Of a stretch of 64,000 nucleotides of DNA, positions 1 through 7,932 are shown piece after piece; position 1 is the first letter of the stretch; the number at the start of each line of letters is the position of its first letter. This DNA is from Streptomyces griseorubiginosus (GTDB taxonomy: Bacteria > Actinomycetota > Actinomycetes > Streptomycetales > Streptomycetaceae). The stretch covers positions 62,001-126,000 of the forward strand of contig NZ_KQ948734.1 in assembly GCF_001514195.1 (NCBI RefSeq), written 5' to 3'. The notes beneath the pieces were generated by a model that made no database searches, was not told where the DNA came from, and saw nothing but the letters and a program-made list of their open reading frames with translations. Both the position numbers and the translations under genes were made by a program.

Positions 1-534
1 GGCGGGCAGTTGCGAGGCGTGCTGCACGCGCACGTCGGCTGGCTGTTCCGCAACGACCGCACCCCCGCCGACCGGTACGCCCCCGACCTGCTCGCCGACC
101 GCGACATCAGGGCCGTCGCCCGCGCTTTCCCGGCGCTGTGCGTCCTCACCCTCGCCCTGCCCTTCGGGCTGGGCTGGGCCATCGGCGGCAGCTGGCCGTA
201 CGGCGTGACCGCCCTGCTGTGGGCGGGACTCGTCCGTATCGCCCTGCTCCACCACGTGACCTGGAGCGTCAACTCCCTGTGCCATCTGATCGGTGACCGC
301 CCGTTCCGCACCAGGCGCCACGACCGCGCCACCAACCTGTGGCCCCTCGCCCTGCTCTCCTTCGGCGAGAGCTGGCACAACCTCCACCACGCCGACCCCA
401 CCAGCGCACGGCACGGCGTCGACCGCGGTCAGATCGACCCGTCGGCCGCCCTCATCCGTCTACTCGAACGCCTCGGCTGGGTGTACGACGTGCACTGGCC
501 GACGCCGGAGCGGGTCGCCGCCCGTCGCGTCTGA
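1..534 (+). CDS. Membrane fatty acid desaturase, C-terminal part (start lies before the window)
   Basis: The reading frame is open from the first base, so only the last 177 residues are visible and the true start is upstream. The visible part contains the phrase HAHVGWLF, two hydrophobic stretches, and the third histidine box HNLHH preceded by SFGESW, which is typical of acyl-CoA/acyl-lipid delta-9 desaturases of the FA_desaturase family. These diiron membrane enzymes introduce a cis double bond into acyl chains. The gene is followed 45 bases later by two DUF5994 genes on the same strand, so membrane-lipid remodelling may be part of the stress block. Exact substrate cannot be read from the sequence. 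Confidence 0.85.
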   Translation, partial: GGQLRGVLHAHVGWLFRNDRTPADRYAPDLLADRDIRAVARAFPALCVLTLALPFGLGWAIGGSWPYGVTALLWAGLVRIALLHHVTWSVNSLCHLIGDRPFRTRRHDRATNLWPLALLSFGESWHNLHHADPTSARHGVDRGQIDPSAALIRLLERLGWVYDVHWPTPERVAARRV

Positions 535-578
535 CGCCAACCACCCACACGCACGTGCAGTCGACAGGAGTCCGGCCC

Positions 579-989
579 ATGACCACCGCACTGCAACCCC
601 CGCCTCCCTCGCACCCCGTGCTGCGCCTGCGCCTGGCACCCCGCGCCGACCTGCCGCGGCCCATCGACGGGGCGTGGTGGCCGCGCTCCTACGACCTCCT
701 CGTCGAACTCCCGCGTTTGCTGGCCGGGTTGCCACGGGAGTGGGGTCATGTCACCAGCGTCACCGTCAACGGGGCGGCCTGGCCCGCGACGGCCGGCCGG
801 ATCCTCGTGTCCAACCAGGTCGTACGGCTGCGCAGGAACCCGGCGGAGTCCGCCCCGCCCACCGTCGTCCTGCTCGCCCCCGGCCAGGGACGCTGGGACC
901 TGCTGGTCGTCCCCCCGGACACCGCCGAGCAGGCCGCGCGAGCGCTCATGGCGACAGCGGCGGGCACCCTCGAGGGAGGCCGACCATGA
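579..989 (+). CDS. DUF5994 family protein (copy 1)
   Basis: This 136-residue soluble protein carries the family signature DGAWWPRSYDLLVELPRL near residue 30, followed by a small alpha/beta fold with the phrase GRWDLLVVPP near the C-terminus. I recognise it as DUF5994, a family of unknown function that is common in Streptomyces. The ATG at 579 is chosen because CAGGAG lies 8 bases upstream and it puts the signature at the usual distance from the N-terminus. It overlaps the next gene by 4 bases (ATGA), so the two are translationally coupled. A third paralogue lies at 6161-6739. No function is assigned. Confidence 0.85.
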   Translation: MTTALQPPPPSHPVLRLRLAPRADLPRPIDGAWWPRSYDLLVELPRLLAGLPREWGHVTSVTVNGAAWPATAGRILVSNQVVRLRRNPAESAPPTVVLLAPGQGRWDLLVVPPDTAEQAARALMATAAGTLEGGRP

Positions 990-1459
990 GTACCGGCCGT
1001 GACTCCCCGCAGATGACCCCGCTCCCGCCGGACGCCGTCCACCGCGCCGTGGCACCCGGTACCGCCGTCGTGCGGCTGGAGACGACCACCGACCGGCGGG
1101 GTGTTCTGGACGGGGCGTGGTGGCCGCGCTCCCGTGACATCTCGGCCGAGCTGCCCGCCCTGATCAGCGCGCTGACCGAACTTCTGGGCCCGGTCACCCG
1201 GGTCGGCCTGGACGCGAGCGCGTGGGACGCGCTGCCGACGCGGCTGGTCGTCGACGACCGAGTCGTCCGCATCGACTCCTTCCCGGTCGGCGACGACACG
1301 GTCCTGATCACCCGGGGCGATCAGGACCACTTCTCCCTCCTCGCCGTCCCGCCGCACGCCACTCCCGAGGCGGCCCGCGCGGCCATGGCGGAGGCGGTGC
1401 GCGCCGACAACACCGTCCAGGCCGCGCAGATCCTCATCGACACCGGCACCAGCCCATGA
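986..1459 (+). CDS. DUF5994 family protein (copy 2)
   Basis: The protein has 157 residues. Its ATG overlaps the stop codon of copy 1. The signature DGAWWPRSRDISAELPAL begins near residue 42, and a hydrophobic strand motif (DHFSLLAVPP) precedes an alanine-rich C-terminal helix. The sequence is clearly diverged from copy 1 outside the WWPRSRD core, which suggests an old duplication. It ends only 7 bases before the convergent GAF-ANTAR gene. The function is unknown; the context (desaturase, ANTAR, STAS, PP2C) suggests a role in a general stress response, which is inference only. Confidence 0.85.
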   Translation: MSTGRDSPQMTPLPPDAVHRAVAPGTAVVRLETTTDRRGVLDGAWWPRSRDISAELPALISALTELLGPVTRVGLDASAWDALPTRLVVDDRVVRIDSFPVGDDTVLITRGDQDHFSLLAVPPHATPEAARAAMAEAVRADNTVQAAQILIDTGTSP

Positions 1460-1466
1460 GCGTCGG

Positions 1467-2231
1467 TCAGCCGCGGTGGTCCCCGGACCGGTCCGCTGCC
1501 GCGGCCGGCGGCGGGATCTCCGTGGTGTCGAAGCCGCCCGAGATGATCTGCGTGGCGAACTCCGACAGACGCAGGTGACGACTGCGGGCGTACGAGCGGA
1601 ACGCGGCGAAGGCGTCGTCGACGGAGGTCTCCCAGCGCTCCGCCAGCACGCCCTTGACCTGTTCGATCAGGATGCGGTTGCTCAGTGCGGTCTCCAGCTG
1701 ACTGTTCTCGACGTGCGACTGCTCCAGCGTGCGCTGCTGGAGGATCGCGATGGTGGCCACGTCGGCGAGGGCGCGGGCGAGAGCGATGTCGTCGTCGCCG
1801 AGGCGGTGCGCCTCGGTCTGGAAGAGGTTGAGCGCGCCGACGACCCGGCTGCGCAGCCGCAGGGGGATGGCGTGCGTGGCCACGTACCCGGTCTCGCGGG
1901 CGCGGACGGCGAAGCGCGGCCAGGCCACGGTCGTCTCCGGCCGTGTCAGGTCGATGTTGGTGCGGGGCCTGCCGGTGCGGTAGCACTCCACGCACGGGCC
2001 CTGGTCGTGCTGGAGCGCGAACAGCTCCAGCAGCCGGGTGTGCTCGTCCGAGGCGGCGATGATCTGGAGTTCGCCGTGCGCGTCCGCCAGCAGGATGCCG
2101 GCCGCGGACACGTCGAGCAGCTCCACGCAGCGCGTGGACAACCGTTGCAGCAGGTCGATCACGTCGAAGTCGTCGACGAGGGAATCCGCGACCTCCACGA
2201 AGATCTCGGCCAGACGTCGTTCGCGGGCCAT
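1467..2231 (-). CDS. GAF and ANTAR domain RNA-binding antiterminator-like regulator
   Basis: The protein has a GAF sensor domain (about residues 15-165, including VSAAGILLADAHGELQ and GALNLFQTE) followed by an ANTAR domain (about 175-235, with NRILIEQVKGVLAER and the aromatic/alanine positions DAFAAFRSYARSRH). ANTAR domains bind paired hexaloop hairpins in nascent RNA and prevent termination. Two starts are possible: the ATG at 2240 forms an ATGA overlap with the upstream gene, while the ATG at 2231 has AAAGGG at 9 bases and is preferred here. It is the last gene of a probable STAS/GAF-ANTAR/GAF-ANTAR operon. RNA targets and GAF ligand are unknown. Confidence 0.88.
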   Translation of the reverse strand: MARERRLAEIFVEVADSLVDDFDVIDLLQRLSTRCVELLDVSAAGILLADAHGELQIIAASDEHTRLLELFALQHDQGPCVECYRTGRPRTNIDLTRPETTVAWPRFAVRARETGYVATHAIPLRLRSRVVGALNLFQTEAHRLGDDDIALARALADVATIAILQQRTLEQSHVENSQLETALSNRILIEQVKGVLAERWETSVDDAFAAFRSYARSRHLRLSEFATQIISGGFDTTEIPPPAAAADRSGDHRG

Positions 2232-2236
2232 GCCGA

Positions 2237-3004
2237 TCATCCCTTTCGTCCGTCGGGCGAGTTCGGCCCGCTTCCATCGTCGTCGAAGTCGTCCGTGAAG
2301 TCGCCGGTGCGGTCGTCGCGGAAACGGAGTCTGCGGGCGACCACGTCCTGGGCCACTTCACCGAGGGGGCGCTCGCTGCCGTAGGCGTGCGCCCGCAGGC
2401 GCAGCAGCGCTTCCTGCATGGACACGCCGAGCTGGACGCTGATCATCCCGGTGGCCTGGTGCACGGCCGGGCGGTGCAGCTCCGACGGCGGCTCCGGGAC
2501 ACCGAGCAGCGAACCGTCCCCGTCGCGACGCAGGTCCCCGCCCAGGAGCGCGCCGGTCAGCGCCGCCGCCAGGGCGCCGGCGTCCGCGTACTGCTGCGCG
2601 CCCATCCGCGGCTCCCTGGCACACAGCACGGTCAGTACCCCGACCCGGATGGCGCCGATGCCGAGCGGGAAGCAGCAGACACCTTGCACCCCCAGCTTCG
2701 TGGCGGCGGGAATCAGCGCGGGCCAGCGCTCGGGGCGTACCCGGTCCAGGTCCGGCTCCAGGACGGGCCAGCCGGTGCGGACCGCTTCCGGCCCCGGGCC
2801 CTCGCCCAGCGTGAACTGGAGCTCCTCGAAGCGAGCGCTCAGCCCGGGGTGACACCACAGGGGCTCCGGCGTCTGCTCGGCGCCGACGAGCAGGGTCAGC
2901 GCGACGCCCTCGGCGCCGAGGACCCGTGCCCAGGCCGGCGCCGGATCACCGGGCCCGTCGAGGTGCAGCCGGCGCAGCACCTCGGACATGCCGTCGCTGA
3001 TCAC
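2237..3004 (-). CDS. GAF and ANTAR domain protein (second copy)
   Basis: This 255-residue protein repeats the GAF plus ANTAR architecture of its downstream neighbour with low identity. The GAF-like part spans about residues 25-165 (LGEGPGPEAVRTGWPVLEPD, CCFPLGIGAIRVGVL). The ANTAR helices follow (HQATGMISVQLGVSMQEALLRLRAHA). The GTG at 3004 is chosen because it overlaps the STAS stop codon as GTGA; an ATG five codons later (2989) is an alternative. The stop overlaps the ATG at 2240 of the next gene. Two tandem ANTAR proteins coupled to an anti-anti-sigma factor suggest linked partner-switch and RNA-level control. Confidence 0.85.
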   Translation of the reverse strand: MISDGMSEVLRRLHLDGPGDPAPAWARVLGAEGVALTLLVGAEQTPEPLWCHPGLSARFEELQFTLGEGPGPEAVRTGWPVLEPDLDRVRPERWPALIPAATKLGVQGVCCFPLGIGAIRVGVLTVLCAREPRMGAQQYADAGALAAALTGALLGGDLRRDGDGSLLGVPEPPSELHRPAVHQATGMISVQLGVSMQEALLRLRAHAYGSERPLGEVAQDVVARRLRFRDDRTGDFTDDFDDDGSGPNSPDGRKG

Positions 3005-3432
3005 GGTGCCCGATTCTGCCACGGGCGGGGCTGCGTGCCGCGCGGCACGGAACGGGCGTCGCCGCAGGCCGTGCGGTCCGGTGCCGGGCGCCCGGCGGGC
3101 CTGCCCTGCCAGGCGTCCCGGGGGCTGGCGTACCGGGGGAACCGGGTCAGCAGGCCACAGGACCGGAACAGCATGGTCGTGCCCGGCCGGGCGTGGACGA
3201 CGCGCACCCAGCCACCCCGCCGACGGCTGGCGTGCCACGCCGCGCACAGCGGATCCAGGACGCTGCAGTCCATGAAGGTCACGTCGCGCAGGTCGACGAT
3301 GAGGAACGGCGGGCCGCCGTCGCACCGGGCGGCCTGAAGGTCGTGGGCGAAGGCCGACGCGGTCGTCACGTCCAGCTCGCCGCCGGCCCGCACCACACGG
3401 CACTCGCCGAACAGATCGGGATACGGGCTCAT
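3001..3432 (-). CDS. STAS-domain anti-sigma factor antagonist
   Basis: The protein has 143 residues with one STAS domain. Strand DVTTASAFAHDL is followed by FLIVDLRDVTFMDCSVLDPL, where the Ser of MDCSVL occupies the usual phosphorylation position of SpoIIAA-like antagonists. When unphosphorylated, such proteins bind an anti-sigma kinase and free the sigma factor. Start choice is supported by AAGGAG about 9 bases upstream of the ATG. It heads the operon with two GAF-ANTAR genes and lies beside a PP2C-type phosphatase, the natural enzyme to dephosphorylate it. No cognate HATPase kinase is adjacent; the nearest one is at 40069. Confidence 0.88.
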   Translation of the reverse strand: MSPYPDLFGECRVVRAGGELDVTTASAFAHDLQAARCDGGPPFLIVDLRDVTFMDCSVLDPLCAAWHASRRRGGWVRVVHARPGTTMLFRSCGLLTRFPRYASPRDAWQGRPAGRPAPDRTACGDARSVPRGTQPRPWQNRAP

Positions 3433-3534
3433 CCGCGCTCAGCTCCTTGCCGGGGCAGTGGCTTCAGCTGTGCGCAGGGCCTCTGTTGCGCTGAACGGTG
3501 CTGCACGGAGAGGGCCGGGGTCACGGGCGGCCGT

Positions 3535-3540
3535 GTACCC
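3535..3540 (-). promoter_or_regulatory. Possible SigB-type -10 element before the STAS operon
   Basis: On the minus strand this reads GGGTAC, the -10 consensus for SigB-family promoters in Streptomyces, about 100 bases before the STAS start. The best -35 match (GCAT) sits 17 bases away, one base longer than the usual 14-16 spacing, so this is a weak call. Confidence 0.25.
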
Positions 3541-3591
3541 AGCGTACAGCCGTGCACATGCGGGGCGGGGGGCGATGCGGACCGGGGGATG

Positions 3592-5319
3592 TCACGGAGC
3601 CGGCAGACGCATGGCCAACAGGGCCACGTCGTCCGTGCTGCCGGGTGGCATACGCGCGAGCAGCTCGTCGCAGAGGGTGTCCAGTGGCGCGTGGGCGAGT
3701 GCGAGGGCGTGGCGGCGCAGCCGGATCAGGCCGGAGTCGAGGTCGCTGCCGGGGATCTCGATCAGGCCGTCGGTGTAGAGCAGGAGGGTGGAGCCCGGCG
3801 GCAGGGACACTGTGGCGTCGGGCCGGCTCGCTCCGGTGGCCCAGGAGGCGCCGAGGACGAGTCCCTGTCCGGCCTCGAGATACCGCGCCTGTCCATCGGG
3901 CGTCAGCAGCAGCGGCGGCGGATGTCCGGCGCTGGTCCACCGCAGTGTCCAGGGGCCTGTGTGCGGGTCGCCCTCGATCCGGGCGAGGACGAGGGTGGCC
4001 ATCGGCACGGTGGTGATGGCGGGCATGGCGTCGTCGAGGCGGTCGACGACGGCGCCGGGCGGTTCGGATCGGTCCCAGGCCAGGGACCGCAGGATGCCGT
4101 GGAGTTGGGCCATCCCGGCCGCGGCGGTCAGGTCGTGGCCCACGACGTCCCCGATGACCAGCGCGAGCGCGCCGTCCTTCAGCTCGAACGCGTCGTACCA
4201 GTCGCCGCCGACCTGGGAGCCGACCGGGGCGGGTTGATAACGGGCGGCCAATTGCAGGAGGCCCGGCTGGGGCAGCGGGGCGAGCAGGTTGCGCTGCATG
4301 GCCTCGGCGACGGCGCGCTGGCGGCCGTAGCGGCGGGCGTTGTCGACGACCAGGCCGACCCGGCGGCCGATGTCGCTGACCACGTCTAGGTCCGAGGTGT
4401 CGAACGGGTGCGCGGGATCGGTGCGCACCAGCGTCAGGGCACCGGTGATCTGCCGCTTGGAGCCGAGCGGCACCGTGATGACCGACGTCGCTCGCGCCGT
4501 GCGCAGGAAGTCGCTGTGGAGGGCGCCCAGGGGGGAGTCCTCCGCGCCCGCCGCCCATGCTCCCTCCTCCTGTTGCCGCAGCAAGGGAGTACCGCCGTGC
4601 AGTACCTGGACGAGAGGCGACCGGTCTGCCTCCGCGGCCTCGGGCAGCTGCTCGCGACCGCCCTCCAGCAAGGCGTCCCGGCCCGCCGGACCCGTCACCG
4701 CCACCCGGTGGACCTGACCGGAACCGGTCCGGAGGTCCACCGCGGCCCAGTCCGCGATCCGCGGAACCAGCAGGCGGCCCAGCCGGGCCAGTGCCTCGTC
4801 GGTCTCCAGGGTCTGGCCCAGCACGTCGGTGATCTCCGCGACCAGTGTCAGCCGCTCGTTGAGGTCCTCCAGCGCACTCGTGTAGGCCGCGCGTTCACGG
4901 CGGGCGCCGTGGTCGACCGTGACGTCGGTGAAGAGCACGGCCATGCCCTGGAGGGAGCCGTCGGCCTCCAGAGGAGAGGCGGACCAGGAGATCGTGACCA
5001 GGCGACCGTCACCCCGCAGAAAGCCGTCGTCCTCGCCGTGCGTGGCGGCCCGCTCGTCCAGCGCCTGGAGCAGCGGGCACTGCCTCCGCGGTAGCGTGCT
5101 GCCGTCCGCGTCCCGGTGCAGCAGGTCGTGGGCGTCCAGCCCGCGCATCGCGTGGGAGGTCCGGCCCAGCAGCCGTTCGGCGGCCGGGTTGGCGGCGAGG
5201 ATCCGCCCGGCGGGGTCCATCACCATCAGGGCCGCGTCCAGCTGCTCGACGACGCGCGACCAGAGGTCCGCACCGGCCCTCGAACCCGACCGCCGTGCAT
5301 CTCCCGCGTCCTCGGCCAT
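3592..5319 (-). CDS. PAS-GAF-PP2C (SpoIIE-type) serine phosphatase
   Basis: The protein has 575 residues and three domains in order: an N-terminal PAS (about 20-135, AALMVMDPAGRILAANPAAE and LFTDVT), a GAF (about 165-335), and a C-terminal SpoIIE/PP2C domain (about 350-573). The metal-binding motifs are intact: GGDWYDAF, VIGDVVGHD, YTDGLIE and TDDVALL. Such phosphatases dephosphorylate STAS antagonists and activate a partner sigma factor in response to signals sensed by PAS/GAF. No RsbW-like kinase domain is fused, unlike many Streptomyces homologues. It lies 159 bases upstream of the STAS gene on the same strand (that is, transcribed after it), which supports a shared pathway. Confidence 0.92.
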   Translation of the reverse strand: MAEDAGDARRSGSRAGADLWSRVVEQLDAALMVMDPAGRILAANPAAERLLGRTSHAMRGLDAHDLLHRDADGSTLPRRQCPLLQALDERAATHGEDDGFLRGDGRLVTISWSASPLEADGSLQGMAVLFTDVTVDHGARRERAAYTSALEDLNERLTLVAEITDVLGQTLETDEALARLGRLLVPRIADWAAVDLRTGSGQVHRVAVTGPAGRDALLEGGREQLPEAAEADRSPLVQVLHGGTPLLRQQEEGAWAAGAEDSPLGALHSDFLRTARATSVITVPLGSKRQITGALTLVRTDPAHPFDTSDLDVVSDIGRRVGLVVDNARRYGRQRAVAEAMQRNLLAPLPQPGLLQLAARYQPAPVGSQVGGDWYDAFELKDGALALVIGDVVGHDLTAAAGMAQLHGILRSLAWDRSEPPGAVVDRLDDAMPAITTVPMATLVLARIEGDPHTGPWTLRWTSAGHPPPLLLTPDGQARYLEAGQGLVLGASWATGASRPDATVSLPPGSTLLLYTDGLIEIPGSDLDSGLIRLRRHALALAHAPLDTLCDELLARMPPGSTDDVALLAMRLPAP

Positions 5320-5343
5320 GCCGCCCTCCAGTCGTGGCGGCCG

Positions 5344-5514
5344 TCAGCGGACAGGACGCCGTCTGGCGCGCCGGGACAGCCGTACCGCGAAGAAGATCAC
5401 GTCGGCGACGAGGACCGCGACACCGACGGCCAGGAGATAGCCCAGGCCACTCACCGTCGTACCGATGATTCCCACCACGACGGCCACGAGGACCAGCAGA
5501 AGAAACAGCGCCAT
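5344..5514 (-). CDS. Very small two-helix membrane protein
   Basis: The 56-residue product is almost entirely two hydrophobic segments (LFLLLVLVAVVVGIIG and GYLLAVGVAVLVADVIFF) with a basic tail RLSRRARRRPVR, so it should sit in the membrane with the C-terminus in the cytoplasm. A GGAGGAGG Shine-Dalgarno lies 11 bases before the ATG at 5514. GTG at 5526 directly abuts it and TTG at 5517 is also possible. It is encoded just upstream of the phosphatase gene and downstream of the PRC-barrel gene on the same strand. Such small proteins are common near stress-response genes, but no function can be assigned. Confidence 0.65.
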   Translation of the reverse strand: MALFLLLVLVAVVVGIIGTTVSGLGYLLAVGVAVLVADVIFFAVRLSRRARRRPVR

Positions 5515-5548
5515 CAACGCGAACACCTCCTCCGTAAGGAGTAACCGG

Positions 5549-5905
5549 TCAGCGGCGTGCGAGCTGACGTTCGCCCCCTGCTCCCTGCCGGTACGTCAGG
5601 TCGTAGTGCCGGAAGATCTCCTCCTCCCGCTCGGCCGGCAGCACGTCGTCCGTCCCGATCGACGGGGCCTTGCGCACCTGTCCCCGGTCGTAGGAGACCT
5701 TGACGTATCCGGGCCCGAGGACCGCGTCGTCGAGGGGCACGAAGACCAGGCGGTGGCGGGTGGGCAGCCCGGTCCGGACGGTGGCCATGGCCGGTTCGTC
5801 GGTGACCGTGTCCACGTAGACCGCTTCGAGCATGCCGATCCTGCGCTGTTTCGGGTCGACCACGTCATGGTTGCGCCACTCACGTATGTCCGCTGCACGG
5901 ATCAT
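5549..5905 (-). CDS. PRC-barrel domain protein
   Basis: The 118-residue protein begins with IREWRNHDVVDPKQRRIGMLEAVYVDTVTDEP, a typical PRC-barrel beta domain like those in photosynthetic reaction centre H subunits and RimM. A second segment (VPLDDAVLGPGYVKVSYDRGQVRKAPSI and LPAEREEEIFRHYDL) matches the actinobacterial stand-alone PRC/YsnF-like proteins. GGGAG sits 6 bases before the ATG. These small proteins are often stress-induced in Streptomyces; the molecular role is unknown. It is divergent from the third DUF5994 gene. Confidence 0.85.
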   Translation of the reverse strand: MIRAADIREWRNHDVVDPKQRRIGMLEAVYVDTVTDEPAMATVRTGLPTRHRLVFVPLDDAVLGPGYVKVSYDRGQVRKAPSIGTDDVLPAEREEEIFRHYDLTYRQGAGGERQLARR

Positions 5906-5973
5906 GGCCGCTCCCTGTTGTCGAATGACCGAACGCCCTGCCGTCGTTCGGTTGCTCCCCCGGGATGTACGAC

Positions 5974-5997
5974 TGACCCGACGGGCTGTGTCGAAAC
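5974..5997 (-). promoter_or_regulatory. Weak SigB-like promoter candidate for the PRC-barrel gene
   Basis: On the minus strand GTTT is followed after exactly 14 bases by GGGTCA. The spacing and -35 match the SigB-type consensus (GTTT N14-16 GGGTAY), but the last two -10 bases differ. It lies about 70 bases upstream of the PRC-barrel start. Confidence 0.3.
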
Positions 5998-6047
5998 GTG
6001 GATGCGTGTGAAGTCGCTCGGCCGTACGGCCGCTCGGGCCCTTCGAG

Positions 6048-6073
6048 GAGTACCCTGGAGTTACCGAGGGTAT
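6048..6073 (+). promoter_or_regulatory. SigB-type promoter candidate for DUF5994 copy 3
   Basis: GAGT (6048-6051) is separated by 16 bases from GGGTAT (6068-6073). This fits the GNNT N14-16 GGGTAY pattern described for SigB-family (osmotic/general stress) promoters in Streptomyces. The predicted transcript would start about 80 bases before the DUF5994 gene at 6161. Confidence 0.5.
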
Positions 6074-6160
6074 TTCGTGCACCGGCTTCCACGCCGTGCC
6101 GTTCTCGGCGATCGAATACGCCGGGCCGGTTCGCGGCCGGCCCGGGGCAGGGTTCGCGTC

Positions 6161-6739
6161 ATGACTGCGACCATCTCCCTCCCGACCGCAATCGAAGCCG
6201 AAGAACCGTCCTCGTCGTCGCCTCTGCGTCTGTCGCTGTCTCCCACCGGTCCCGCTCCGGCGCTGCTGGACGGCGCCTGGTGGCCCCGCTCCCGCGATCT
6301 GATGACGGAACTCCCCACTCTGACCGCCGTGCTGGACCCGCTGTGGGGGCGGATCACCCGGGTCACGGTGAACCCCACCCACTGGCCGGTCGTCCCACGC
6401 AAGGTGCCCGTCGCCGGGCATGTGGTGAAGGTGGGCTGGTTCCTGGCCGAGCAGGACCCGCACGAACTGCTGCTGCTCTCCTACCATGTGGGCCGTTGGA
6501 ACCTCCTCGTGATCCCGCCGCGCACGGACCCCGTCACGGCCGCATGGCTGATGACCGCCGCGAGCGATCCGCTGGGCACGTCGACCGCGAGTCGGCTGAT
6601 GGCGGAGGCGGCACGCCTGCGGGCGGTGTCCGAGGCCGACCGCGCCGTGAAGGCGGTCTGGGACTCCGAAGGAGGGCACGCCGCCCGGTCCGCCCCGGAC
6701 TTCGGCCGTGCCGCCGTACCGGCCGCGGCCGACGGCTAG
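6161..6739 (+). CDS. DUF5994 family protein (copy 3)
   Basis: The protein has 192 residues. The signature DGAWWPRSRDLMTELPTL begins near residue 37, followed by VTRVTVNPTHWPVVPRKV-like strands and GRWNLLVIPP. It has a longer C-terminal tail (about 50 residues, alanine- and arginine-rich) than copies 1 and 2. The ATG at 6161 is chosen from the domain position; no strong Shine-Dalgarno is visible. A SigB-like promoter lies upstream at 6048-6073. The function is unknown. Three divergent members within 6 kb, on either side of the signalling genes, imply selection for several variants. Confidence 0.82.
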   Translation: MTATISLPTAIEAEEPSSSSPLRLSLSPTGPAPALLDGAWWPRSRDLMTELPTLTAVLDPLWGRITRVTVNPTHWPVVPRKVPVAGHVVKVGWFLAEQDPHELLLLSYHVGRWNLLVIPPRTDPVTAAWLMTAASDPLGTSTASRLMAEAARLRAVSEADRAVKAVWDSEGGHAARSAPDFGRAAVPAAADG

Positions 6740-6984
6740 CAGGCACTCCCTGTCCGTCCGTCACCGAACGAGCCGATCCGAACAACTGACGCGTATCACC
6801 GCAGCCCGTGACTCCGGCCGCAGCACTGATCGTGACAGGCCGCACGGATGCCCGCCGCTGGCACGGAAGTTCGAGTGACAGTCGTGTCCCTCGGTTCGGG
6901 CATCGCTCAAGCTGATCCCGCAGCACATGAACGGCACCGAGGCGTCGGCCCGAAGACCCTGCCCGATCTACAAGAAACCCCGGC

Positions 6985-7422
6985 TCACGGCCACACAAGG
7001 CAGTACGGCTGATGCCCCGCCTCATGCAGGCGGTGGCTGAAGTCCTGCCACTCGTGCAGCAGTTGGTACACGTTGAACGCGTCCCGAGGGCCGCCCCGGT
7101 CCGGGACCGTCGACCAGATGAAGGCCGCCGCGCCGACCGCTTCCTCGCCTATGCCGCGCAGCGGGTCCACGACCGTCATGGGCAGCTTGACCACCGCGTA
7201 GTCGGGGTGCAGGACGACCAGTTCGAGCGGGGGGACCTTGTGGAGGGGGACGCCTTCTATGCCGGTGAGGACCATGGCCGCCATGGTCTCCGGCTTGATC
7301 TTGGTGAACATGCCGTTCATGCCGAGCTCGTCGCCGCCGAGTTCCTCGGGGCGCATCGAGATCGGCACGCGGGCCGCGGTCGCGCCATCGGGCGCGCCGA
7401 AGTACTTGTACGTCACCCCCAC
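6985..7422 (-). CDS. Conserved hypothetical protein
   Basis: The roughly 145-residue product reads as a folded soluble protein: GVTYKYFGAPDGATAARVPISM at the N-terminus, a middle part with PLHKVPPLELVVLHPDYAVVKLPM, and a C-terminus FNVYQLLHEWQDFSHRLHEAGH. I do not recognise a named domain. Start is uncertain: GTG at 7422 and GTG at 7416 both fit, with AGGA about 11 bases before the first. The reading frame continues upstream only as low-quality sequence. An inverted repeat at 7462-7480 lies in its promoter region. It stands alone between the convergent DUF5994 gene and the divergent hemL. Confidence 0.7.
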   Translation of the reverse strand: MGVTYKYFGAPDGATAARVPISMRPEELGGDELGMNGMFTKIKPETMAAMVLTGIEGVPLHKVPPLELVVLHPDYAVVKLPMTVVDPLRGIGEEAVGAAAFIWSTVPDRGGPRDAFNVYQLLHEWQDFSHRLHEAGHQPYCLVWP

Positions 7423-7932
7423 CCGACCACCATTCCTGCTTCCCGCCCTCAACGGATCGATACGACGTTCGATACGTCGTTCGTCGCGATCCGACTCACC
7501 CGGCGCCACGGCGCCATGACCCTGGCGTGCCTCGCCGGCTTCCTCCGCCTCGCGCCGGTGCTTCCCCCGCCGGGCACGTCGAGGACCCAGGTCGTCAGTC
7601 CCCTCGCCCAGTCCGCCACCGCGATGCATATCTCCACCCGACTGCTTTTCTAGGACGCGCAGGCCCCGCCGCGCAACCCGATCATCGTGTCAGTGACCTC
7701 CCCCACGGCCGCCCGCCGAAACGTGCGCTGAAACACCTGTCCGCAGGATCTTCGCAGCCCCCGGACGAACGGCTCGCCGCCATCGTCCCCGTGAGCTGTG
7801 TGTATCTGCATCCAGTTTCGCAGATCGCCGGACGCCGGAGGGCTTCGAGGCCTGGCCTACTCTGAGGTGGTCACCGGCAACGGAGTCCGAGAAAGCCGAA
7901 CGAACCGGAGAAGGTCGGAGTAGTCGCAAGTT
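7423..7932. other. 510-base intergenic region upstream of hemL
   Basis: I see no convincing gene here. Short frames on both strands have poor codon-position bias and no ribosome binding sites. It holds the inverted repeat at 7462-7480. A TACTCT hexamer at 7858-7863 could be the hemL -10 element, although no good -35 is visible. Confidence 0.5.
7462..7480. promoter_or_regulatory. Inverted repeat, possible operator
   Basis: ACGACGT (7462-7468) and ACGTCGT (7474-7480) form perfect 7-base arms around TCGAT. The site is 40-58 bases upstream of the hypothetical gene starting at 7422 on the minus strand, where a repressor site would be expected. No adjacent regulator gene is present. Confidence 0.4.

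Noticed and set aside
7449..7637. A 62-codon minus-strand frame upstream of the hypothetical gene at 6985-7422
   Set aside because: Weak coding signal and it contains the inverted repeat that looks regulatory; not enough support for a gene.
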